NCBI GenBank assembly: GCA_003022685.1
Contig: PXSV01000039.1
Location: forward strand, 1-8,400
DNA length: 8,400 nucleotides
From: Halobacteriales archaeon SW_9_67_24
GTDB taxonomy: Archaea > Halobacteriota > Halobacteria > Halobacteriales > Halococcaceae
Direction: 5' to 3'
Positions 1 through 6,492 of this stretch are shown one piece after another (within the stretch, counting starts at the first letter, position 1; each line of letters opens with the position of its first letter). Below the pieces are notes generated by a model. It worked only from the letters and a program-made list of their open reading frames with translations. It did not search any database and was not told the origin of the DNA. A program made the position numbers and the translations under genes.

Positions 1-1217
1 CCGCCGGTCTGCTGGATACAGCAGTTCGCGACCGTGGTGTTCGGTCGGTCCTCGATCAGCACGCCGACCAGGCCGGTGGCGTTGCCGGTGACGCTGACGT
101 TCCGGAGCGTTCCACCCACGTCGCCCGACCCGTTGGGGGATTTCGCGCGGATCGAGTACCCGTGAGGGTTGAACTCGACGCGCGTGTTCTCGATGGTGAA
201 GTCCTCGTAGTTCCCGAAGATCTGGATCCCGCCGTCGGCGTCGACGTTGGGACCGACGCGAACGTCGCAGTTGCGGATCACCGCGCCCGAGCCGCCACGA
301 TCGCTTTCGAGGCGGATCCCCGACCCGTTCAGCATCTCGCCGGGGTTCGGCGAGCGGCTCTCGGAGAGGTCGGTCTCGGCGGTCGCACCGTCGACGTAAC
401 TTCCCGAACTCCCGATCCGGACCTGCGAGAGGTCGTTGTTCTTGTAGGTGCCGCCCTCGACCTGCACCACACCGGGCGTCCGGCTGCCGTAGACGCCGTT
501 GCCCGAGAAGCCCTCGACGTTGCAGTTCCGGAGGGTGAGCGTTCCCTTGTTCGTCCCTCCGATCCAGATGCCGGTTCGTGAGTACGCACCCATCCGGCCC
601 TCGTTGTGGAGGACGACGTTTTCGAGGCGACCCTCGCCACCCGACGATCGGACCATCGGGTTGAGCGCGTTCTGTGCGTTGTTGCCCGTGGCTGAGCCGA
701 TCCCCCGTCCGACCATCGCGAGGTCGTGGACCTCGAGGCCGTCGTTCGGCGCGAGCTGGAGGTTCGGCGTCGCACCGCTCTGATCGATCGTGATGTTCTC
801 GACGAGGAGACCGGTGCCGAAGTTGATGGTCAGCAGCTGCTCGTTGAAGTTCTGGGGAACGGTGAACGTGACGTCGCCCTCGCCGACGATCCCGAAGTTG
901 CTGTAGCCGTTCAGGACGTTCCGGTCGGTGAACTTGTAGGTCCCCGACGGGAACACGAGCAGCGTGTTGCTGCCCGCGGCCGACTGCAACTCCCCGTCAC
1001 ACGCCTGGTTACCGTTCGGGTCGCAGCCGGCGTCGTCGACCATGTCGACCACGGTGTCGAAGCCGATCCCGTGACGCGACGTCGCCGCTGCCCCCTCCCC
1101 AGCGAGCAGCGGCACCGACGCGACGGTCGCTCCGGCGGCCTTCAGATACGTCCGGCGGTTGGTTCGAGTACTTTCGGCTGTGCTATCGCTGTTGCCTTGT
1201 GCTCCGTTGCGCGGCAT
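1..1217 (-). CDS. Tat-exported right-handed parallel beta-helix surface protein, C-terminus outside the window
   Basis: This is a secreted or cell-surface protein of unknown substrate; I infer a carbohydrate or surface-structure role from the fold only. The N-terminus has a charged n-region, a twin-arginine motif RRTYLK at residues 21-26, a hydrophobic stretch and GEGAAA near residues 40-45, which fits a Tat signal; no lipobox Cys is seen. Residues 54-95 form the usual entry segment of haloarchaeal beta-helix proteins, including the motif LLVFPSGTYKF (86-96). From about residue 100 there are repeated beta-helix rungs with ladder-like RNC/ENT motifs: LRNCNV near 229, IRNCDV near 314, IENTRV near 342 and VANCCI near 396. 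A total of 405 full codons are visible and the frame is open to the edge. The ATG at 1217 was chosen over the adjacent GTG at 1220 because the downstream paralogue starts the same way (gtg-atg-cc) and a TATA-like box lies about 25 nt upstream. It is the intact copy of a tandem pair with the gene at 1674-3693. Function is unknown; fold assignment is confident. Confidence 0.85.
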   Translation of the reverse strand, partial: MPRNGAQGNSDSTAESTRTNRRTYLKAAGATVASVPLLAGEGAAATSRHGIGFDTVVDMVDDAGCDPNGNQACDGELQSAAGSNTLLVFPSGTYKFTDRNVLNGYSNFGIVGEGDVTFTVPQNFNEQLLTINFGTGLLVENITIDQSGATPNLQLAPNDGLEVHDLAMVGRGIGSATGNNAQNALNPMVRSSGGEGRLENVVLHNEGRMGAYSRTGIWIGGTNKGTLTLRNCNVEGFSGNGVYGSRTPGVVQVEGGTYKNNDLSQVRIGSSGSYVDGATAETDLSESRSPNPGEMLNGSGIRLESDRGGSGAVIRNCDVRVGPNVDADGGIQIFGNYEDFTIENTRVEFNPHGYSIRAKSPNGSGDVGGTLRNVSVTGNATGLVGVLIEDRPNTTVANCCIQQTG

Positions 1218-1229
1218 CACCTATTGATT

Positions 1230-1250
1230 AGGGGTTCGTAAAATACCCCT
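1230..1250 (-). promoter_or_regulatory. TATA-like box inside a 6-bp inverted repeat, promoter of the first beta-helix gene
   Basis: Read on the minus strand, an A/T-rich box TATTTTAC (1238-1245) is centred about 25 nt before the ATG at 1217, the expected distance for a leaderless haloarchaeal transcript. The box lies within a perfect inverted repeat, AGGGGT (1230-1235), 9 nt, ACCCCT (1245-1250). That could be an operator overlapping the TATA box, but this is inference. Confidence 0.5.
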
Positions 1251-1673
1251 TCTGGCTAGTTACCTACGTTTACTATCCAGTCGTCGGAAGTTGCTCGTGA
1301 TTCACGTCCGGAGCAGCATAACTACACGGGATCGGGCATGAAATCATCGTTTAGCCGGCCGCGACGCGCGAGTGTGGAGTGTTTCCGCGATACGCTTTGC
1401 CACGAATTTCGTCCCTGGCCCATACGCTCGGACCCCGATTGACGGTGCCGAACGGTGACGTTTCCGCGAGCGTCGCTCCAGCCGGGAGGCTCGGGAGCGA
1501 CCGACGAAATGCCGAACTCGGGGGTCCGAACCGAAATTGGACACGTCGACGATCGACCTCCGGATCGACCGTGGGTCGTCCCCGAGGACGCATGATCGGG
1601 AGCGAGCCTCGGGTGCACCGAGCCAGGTCGACAGGAAAACGATCGCCAATGGCATCCCTGTCGAGACGTCCAG
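1251..1673. other. Intergenic stretch between the two beta-helix genes; no gene seen
   Basis: This stretch of about 420 bp separates the stop of the second beta-helix gene (1674) from the promoter of the first. Open frames cross it on both strands, the longest starting at 1655 on the minus strand (103 codons). Their products are Arg/Ser-rich, resemble no family I know and lack the acidic composition of the neighbours. The part nearest 1251-1340 is more A/T-rich, as expected upstream of a promoter. No convincing terminator hairpin or T-tract is visible after 1674. Confidence 0.5.
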
Positions 1674-3693
1674 CTACGCCGAGAGGCGGCCGAAGACGGG
1701 CAAGCCGCTCTGCTCCGACGACGTGCCGCCCGGTTTCGAGAGAACCGTGCCGTTACGGTAGACGGTCGCGTCGCCGTCGATGTCGAGGCTCTCGATCTCG
1801 CCCGGATACGCGAAGCTGTCCTGGCCGCCCTCGCCCGCCTGGCCCGTCGCGGTCGTCCCGTCGACGGTGTCACTTGGATCCGCCGCTCCCATCGCCGCAC
1901 TCTTCACGATCCCGTCGGTCGTCTCGATCTCGTATTCTACATACGACGCGCTCTCGATCGTTACCGTGTTCGGGAGATACGTCGCCGGATCGATGCTTTC
2001 GCCGTTGTAGTAGAGATTCACGCCGCCGTCGAGCACGAGGCGCGTGATCTCGCCCGTGTACTCATAACTGTCACGACCGCCGCCGCCGACCTGACCGGTC
2101 GCGCTCGATCCATCGACCGTGTCGTTGGGATCGATCGTCGCGTCCATGGTCGCGCTCTTCGTCAGGTCGCCCGTGACCCCGAGTTCGTAGTCCGCTCCCG
2201 GCGCGCCCTCGATCGTGAGTACGTCCTCCGGGACGGCATCCCCGGGATCGGAGGAGTCGGGCGGCTTCGAGGGTTTCGGCGAGCGAGGGACGCTCGGTAC
2301 CGGACAGCTCCCGCCGAGCGAAACGCCGGAAACGTCGACGTCAGCGTTGCTCGTGACGACGGGTTCGCCGGTGACGTCGATCGTGGCGTTCCGGACGACA
2401 CAGCCGTCCGAACGAACGAACGCGACGCCGTCACGACCGTCGCCGTCGCCCTCGATACAGCAGTTCGCGACGACCGACCCGGAGCGCTCGCGGAGTTCGA
2501 TCGCCGCGTTCCCGCTCGCGCTCCCGGTGACGCTCGCGTTCCGAACTGTTGCAGTGTGCGGTTCCGCCGGCGCGGGGTACGCCCCGCCGCCATCGGGAAC
2601 CTTCCCGAGGATCCCACACACGCCGTCGGCCTCGATCCCGATCCGTGTGTTCTCGACGGTGAACTCGCTCGCGGTCGACTCCGCTACCACCCCGCCGCCG
2701 GAATGCGACACCGACTCGATCGCGATGTCACAGTTCCGTACTGTGACGTCGGTCCGATCGTTCATTCGGCCCATCTCGATCCGCACGCCCCGGTAGTTCA
2801 GCGCATCGTAGGGGTTCGGTGCGTCGCTCGTGTCGGCATCCACGACCATAGTCGTCCCCTCGATGGAACTTCCCGGGCTCCCGACTCGGATCTGGTTGTT
2901 GTCGTTGTTGCGATACGTCCCGCCCTCGAACTGCACGACGCCGTTGGTTCGGCTGGTGTAGGTCCCGTTGGAGCCGAACTCCTCGATCCGGCAGTTCCGG
3001 AAGGTGATCGTCCCCTCGGTCGAGACTCCGACCCAGATCCCGCTCCGGCCGTTGCCCGCGTTGTACGTCCCCATCAGTCCGTGGTTGTTCGCCTCCACGT
3101 CCGTCACGAGTCCGGTGCCACTGGGCGAGCGGACGATCGGATAGAGGAAATCCAGGGCGTGGGGGTTGCCGTGTTCCGGTCCCGGTCTCGGCGACCAGCC
3201 CGGATCGCCCCGCGGGATCGAGTCCGGGTGGATGCCCTGGCCCAACAGCTCCACGTCGTGAACTCGGAGGTCATCGTCCGCCCCGAGATGGAGGGCCGGC
3301 GTCGCCCCGCTCGCGCGCTGGTCGATGTCGATCCCCTCGAACAGGAGTCCCGTCCCGTCGTCGACAACCAGCGCCTTCTCGTTGAAGTTCTCGGGAACCC
3401 TGAATCGCGCGTCGCCCTCGCCGAGGAACCCGAGGTTCGTCTTCCCGTGGATGTAGTTCTTCTCGGTGAGCCGTGCGCTTGAACCTGATCCCGCGGCGCT
3501 CGAACGACGCTGCCGCCGCCGTCCCCGAGAAGAAGCCGATCGATCCGACGGTGGCTCCTGCGGCCACCAGGTACGATCGGCGGCCGATCGGCAGGCCGCT
3601 TCGTCCCTCGTCGTTCGCTCCGGTCGTGCCGGTGTCGTTCGGTTCGACTGTGTCGGTACTACTCCGTCCGCTTTCGTCGTCGTTGCGTGGCAT
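1674..3693 (-). pseudogene. Frameshifted Tat-exported beta-helix protein, tandem paralogue with two C-terminal repeat domains
   Basis: This is a paralogue of the gene at 1-1217. From the ATG at 3693 (preceded by a GTG at 3696, as in the first copy) the frame encodes MPRNDDESGRSS, a twin-arginine motif (IGRRSYLVAAGA) and a hydrophobic segment ending in alanines, then a GIRF stretch at about 3483-3494 that aligns with GIGF (50-53) of the first copy. The body continues in the next frame with RLTEKNYIHGK, matching KFTDRN of the first copy, and stays open to the TAG at 1674. Relative to the paralogue about 116 nt are missing at roughly 3475-3485, which removes the beta-helix entry segment and shifts the frame. 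The first ATG in the body frame is at 3254, so translation from there would give a 526-residue protein without a signal peptide. The body has rungs such as FRNCRI, VRNCDI, VENTRI and VANCCI, then a Pro/Ser linker and two C-terminal domains. No TATA box is obvious before 3693. A sequencing error seems a less likely cause than a real deletion. Confidence 0.7.
1740..2225 (-). repeat. Two tandem copies of a C-terminal domain of about 76 residues
   Basis: Within the second beta-helix protein, DNA 1998-2225 and 1740-1967 encode two related units set 258 bp (86 residues) apart. Shared features in order are a TIE start, a YELGVTGD or YEIETTDG strand, a KSA motif, NDTVDG or SDTVDG, SATGQVGGGGRDSY or TATGQAGEGGQDSF, GEI followed by a strand, and a final Y-x-NG. 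The pattern suggests a small all-beta domain. Similar C-terminal units occur on other secreted haloarchaeal proteins, from memory and without a search. A Pro/Ser-rich linker (about 2228-2303) separates the first unit from the beta-helix. A surface-binding or carbohydrate-binding role is a guess. Confidence 0.75.
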
Positions 3694-4176
3694 CACTGTG
3701 TGTTGGTCGTGACGATCCGGGCCGACGGCACTCCACGGGGTCGCTCGGAGCAGCCGCCGACCTGGACCGAAGTCAGCTGTCTCTCCGTCCCGAGCGAGCG
3801 GTGCTCATGTGCCGTTCGTCGAGCCCGTGCGTCCCCCCGGACCGCTCGACGAACCACGAGGCACGGAGCGAGTCCGCACCCGTCTCCCCTATCGGCGGGA
3901 CCGTTCGCCCTGCCGCGATCGTCGACGCTGGCGCTGACGCCACGATCGGCCGCACAAGCGCCGCGTACCGAGCCGCGGGCCGGCTCGTACCGCGTTTCGT
4001 TGCCCGGTCAGCTACCGCCGGATCGGCGTCCACGTTTGCCTCCGATTCATCGTCGGTCGGATTCAATAGAGGGGTGACACATAAAGGTAATTGTTAGCTG
4101 ATACCAACGTACTCGATGGGGTTCGGCGGGGAGTCGTGACGAAGCTTCGCCCGAGGGCGACGGGATCGAAGGGGAA
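3694..4176. other. Stretch with no convincing gene, upstream of the decayed beta-helix gene
   Basis: No recognisable protein is encoded here. The best candidate is a minus-strand frame 4066-3773 of 97 codons from a TTG. It starts with an acidic MNPTDDESEANVDADP segment and has haloarchaea-like G/C third positions, but it matches no family I know. A TTTA box at about 4082-4085 is only about 17 nt before the TTG, too close for a normal leaderless start. Near the right end there is a 10-bp palindrome CGAAGCTTCG (4140-4149), then a 5-bp hairpin CGCCC/GGGCG (4148-4159). These may be traces of the left side of the IS remnant. Confidence 0.4.
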
Positions 4177-4537
4177 GTGACGGCGGGTTCAGCGGAAATA
4201 CAGCGCGGAGTCTCCTTCCTCAACCACACTAGCCAGCGGTGCTCCCGGTGTGGGTTCACTCACAAGGACAACCGCAACGGCGGTTCGTTCGCGTGCCTCT
4301 CGTGCGGCTATGAACTCCACGCCGACTACAACGCGGTCGCCGAACTACGTCCGGCGGGCAGCAAAGTCGCATAGCGACTTTGCGACGGCGAAGAACATCG
4401 GACTTCGATACGCCCGCAGCGAATACCACAGACTCCGCTCGTCGCAAATGTCTTCGGGCGGAGACGTACCCGTAAGCGTGCGTTTGAATCGTGGGACGAT
4501 GACCGACGACGGTCCTCGGCAGATTGCCGGAGACTGA
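4177..4537 (+). pseudogene. tnpB: C-terminal remnant of an IS1341-type (IS200/IS605) TnpB, split by a 52-bp insertion
   Basis: TnpB is the RNA-guided nuclease of IS200/IS605 elements; only its last 100 or so residues are recognisable. Reading from the GTG at 4177, family similarity begins near 4222 with NHTSQRCSRCGFTHKDNR. The zinc ribbon has two Cys pairs (C22/C25 and C40/C43) and is followed by HADYNA, whose Asp is the third RuvC catalytic residue. Intact relatives continue directly as AAKNIGLRYAR. Here bases 4336-4387 interrupt that junction, bring in a TAG at 4372-4374 and shift the frame by one. The tail resumes in the next frame as AKNIGLRYARSEYHRLRSSQ and ends at 4537 with a typical haloarchaeal C-terminus (TDDGPRQIAGD). 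The first roughly 300 residues of a full-length TnpB, including RuvC I and II, are absent, so the locus cannot make an active nuclease. It runs convergent to the asparagine-synthase-like gene. Confidence 0.85.
4361..4383. repeat. Perfect 10-bp hairpin inside the tnpB interruption
   Basis: Bases 4361-4370 (GCAAAGTCGC) and 4374-4383 (GCGACTTTGC) are exact reverse complements around a 3-nt loop ATA. The hairpin lies in the 52-bp segment that splits the conserved HADYNA-AKNIG junction of the tnpB remnant. The loop contributes the TAG that ends the first frame. The outer ends of the 52-bp segment also carry short inverted ends, GTCGC (4336-4340) and GCGAC (4382-4386). Confidence 0.8.
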
Positions 4538-4614
4538 TTGCCGGGAGTCCACATGAAAGCCTCTCTCCGGGAGCGAGCGGCGTATGCCGCGAGCGAGCAG
4601 GGAGAGGTGGTTTA
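4538..4614 (+). mobile_element. Right-end-like region of the IS200/IS605 remnant with nested hairpin
   Basis: Right after the tnpB stop lies a structured segment. An outer stem pairs 4560-4567 (CCTCTCTC) with 4600-4607 (GGAGAGG plus one G), with one G-T pair. An inner stem pairs 4577-4581 (GCGGC) with 4586-4590 (GCCGC) around a 4-nt loop. The segment ends in GGTGGTTTAC. This layout, tnpB stop then a subterminal hairpin then a short unpaired end, fits the right end of IS200/IS605 elements. In that family the 3' part of tnpB plus the right end also forms the omega-RNA scaffold. I place the end at about 4615, but the exact boundary is inferred. The last bases (4612-4614) are also the stop codon of the convergent neighbour. 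Confidence 0.5.
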
Positions 4615-6390
4615 CTCGAAGTTGCGCTGGAGCCAGAGTTCGAGCGTCGTGACCGCCGCGAGCGACGTGATCACGTGATTGGCCTCGCCCGAGAGGTGCT
4701 CGCGCCGGAGTCGCCGGATCGTCTCGCCATCGAACACCGAGCGCTCGCACGCGCTGTCGAGCAACCGATCGAAGAACTCCCGGACTGCGGGCTGGTTGCG
4801 GTACCACATGTCGGGGACGCTCCGGCCGCCGTAGGTGGTGCGCCGGCCGAGACGTGCCGCCGCGGTCGTGGTGAGGAAGCCGGCGACGTGGACCGGGAAC
4901 GGCCGCTTCGGCGCGACGCCGGTGCGCTCGTAGCGGATGGCCGCGAGATCCGGATCGAGCGCGCGCGTCAGGGCGAGTTTGGTTGGGGTGACGCCGTAGG
5001 GGATCTTCCCTCCGGTGAGCGGCAGCGTCCGCATCCGATGTTTCAGCGGGAGGCGCGCGACGTGTTCGAGGAACTCGCGGTCGGCGAACGGAACGCGCGT
5101 TCCGGCCTGGCTCCGCGCGATCGGGTTGCTGGCGAACGTCATCCGCGAGTAGTAGTTGGCGAAGTGGGCGTCGAGGATCGTCTTCTCGTGTGGGGCGTCG
5201 CTCGCTTCGGCGATGTCGACGAAGGACTGGAGCGGCTCGGCGTCCGTGGCGAGCAGCGCCGAGACGGTCCCGCGATCGACCATCGCCTCGCTCCAGTACA
5301 TCGATTCGATCGGGGAGTCCGTCCCGGTGAAGTGATACCGGCGCAGATGGTGGCCCATCAGTTCGCCCTGGCCCGCGCCTTCGAGGAGGATATCGGCGTG
5401 GTCGTCGGGCAGCGAATAGGTCGACAGGAGGTTGATGAACGAGGACCACCGGAGCATCCCGTCCGTGAGGTCGACCGCCTCGCCGAGCCGGTCGAGGAAC
5501 AGGTCGGGCGTCAGTTCGACCGTATCGAGGTCGGCGTCGAGGTGGGCGGCGACCTCGCCGGCGAGTTCGGGGTTGCCGCCGCCCCGCGGGTTGGCGTCGT
5601 AGGTATACGTCGCGAGGTCGTCGAACGCGCGGCCGGCGTGGCGATCGAGTTCGGCGGCCATCGTCCGGCTGTCGAGTCCCCCGGAGAGCCACAGTCCGAC
5701 GGAGCCGTCCATCGTTCCCGAAACGTCATCGATGACCGATCGGTACTGCTCGACGAGTTCGGGGAGGTAGCCGTCGTCGGGGAGCGCGTCGAACGACGGC
5801 GACCAGTAACGCTCGGTCGAGAGGCCCTCTTCGGAGAACTCGAGCACCGTCGCTGGCGGGAGAACGGAGACCTCCTCGACGAGGGTTTTCTCGCCCCAGA
5901 CGTTCCCCATCAGTAGCATGTCGGCGACCGCCCCCTCGTCGAGCGTCGGGTCGTCGATCCCCGTGAGCAACGCCCCGAGACCCGAGGCGAACGCGAGCTC
6001 CTCGTCGGCGTGGTAGTAACACGGCCGCGTGCCGAGCCGGTCGCTCGCAACGACGACGCGCTCCGCGTCGGCATCGACGCCCGCGATCACGAACGGGCCG
6101 TCGAGCCGCGAGAGGAGCTCTGCGGGCGAATCGAAAAACGACGCGAACAGTTCGTCCGTGGTCAGTCCGAGCGCCTCACGGTTCGTGATCGCGCCGTAGA
6201 CGACGGCGGCGCGCGCGCCCTCCTCGAAGGCCAGGCGACCGCCAGGATCGCGGTCGCCGTGGTGAAGCAGGCCGATCCCGTGGCCGTCGGTCCCGAGGCG
6301 CTCACGCTCGTACCATGGCTCGTCGTGGAGCGCGTCCTCGATGTCGTCGAGAGCCGCTCCAGCAACGGAGCCGCCGAATATCCCGGTCAC
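4612..6390 (-). CDS. Asparagine synthase-related protein with Thr instead of the catalytic Cys2
   Basis: This 592-residue protein has the two-domain layout of asparagine synthase B: an N-terminal class-II glutamine amidotransferase-like domain (about 1-200) and a C-terminal ATP-dependent amide-forming domain (about 210-590). The PP-loop SGGLDS is at 236-241 and would bind ATP. The segment VASDRLGTRPCYYH (114-127) is the usual end of the amidotransferase core, and RVPFADREFLEHVARLP is a conserved synthetase segment. Two positions are odd. The mature N-terminus is MTGIFGG, so the Cys nucleophile needed for glutaminase activity is Thr. The usual EGADE-x-FGG motif reads EGAGQGELMG (337-346). It is therefore probably not a standard glutamine-dependent asparagine synthetase; it may use free ammonia or another amine and acid substrate. 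The GTG at 6390 is chosen because this family starts exactly here and a TATA box lies 28 nt upstream. Its stop codon touches the IS remnant. Similar genes occur in haloarchaeal surface-polysaccharide clusters. Confidence 0.85.
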   Translation of the reverse strand: MTGIFGGSVAGAALDDIEDALHDEPWYERERLGTDGHGIGLLHHGDRDPGGRLAFEEGARAAVVYGAITNREALGLTTDELFASFFDSPAELLSRLDGPFVIAGVDADAERVVVASDRLGTRPCYYHADEELAFASGLGALLTGIDDPTLDEGAVADMLLMGNVWGEKTLVEEVSVLPPATVLEFSEEGLSTERYWSPSFDALPDDGYLPELVEQYRSVIDDVSGTMDGSVGLWLSGGLDSRTMAAELDRHAGRAFDDLATYTYDANPRGGGNPELAGEVAAHLDADLDTVELTPDLFLDRLGEAVDLTDGMLRWSSFINLLSTYSLPDDHADILLEGAGQGELMGHHLRRYHFTGTDSPIESMYWSEAMVDRGTVSALLATDAEPLQSFVDIAEASDAPHEKTILDAHFANYYSRMTFASNPIARSQAGTRVPFADREFLEHVARLPLKHRMRTLPLTGGKIPYGVTPTKLALTRALDPDLAAIRYERTGVAPKRPFPVHVAGFLTTTAAARLGRRTTYGGRSVPDMWYRNQPAVREFFDRLLDSACERSVFDGETIRRLRREHLSGEANHVITSLAAVTTLELWLQRNFE

Positions 6391-6414
6391 GGTACGCAGG
6401 CGCGACGCCGCGGT

Positions 6415-6420
6415 GTATAA
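6415..6420 (-). promoter_or_regulatory. TATA-like box for the asparagine-synthase-like gene
   Basis: On the minus strand TTATAC, within CGTTATACACCG, is centred about 28 nt before the GTG at 6390. This fits a leaderless transcript and supports that start. It lies in the 102-bp gap after the methyltransferase gene, so the two same-strand genes probably can be transcribed separately. Confidence 0.5.
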
Positions 6421-6492
6421 CGATACCGATGCCGCCGAGGACGAAGAACGAACGTTCGCGCCCGACTGAGAAGCGACGGATCGGGGCAGTCC

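Noticed and set aside
1344..1655. A 103-codon minus-strand frame just after the second beta-helix gene
   Set aside because: The Arg-rich product lacks the acidic bias of the neighbours. There is no promoter, and overlapping frames are open in all directions.
2556..3482. A 308-codon plus-strand open frame opposite the second beta-helix gene
   Set aside because: It is a shadow of the beta-helix coding frame. The product is Arg/Asp/Val-rich with no motif.
3773..4066. A 97-codon minus-strand frame from a TTG with an acidic N-terminus
   Set aside because: It has plausible codon use, but no family resemblance, a rare start codon and a badly spaced TATA-like box. It is kept only as a note in the intergenic entry.
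4675..5916. A 413-codon open frame on the plus strand opposite the asparagine-synthase-like gene
   Set aside because: The opposite strand encodes a protein with clear family motifs over the whole stretch; the plus-strand product has no recognisable domain and reflects high GC content.
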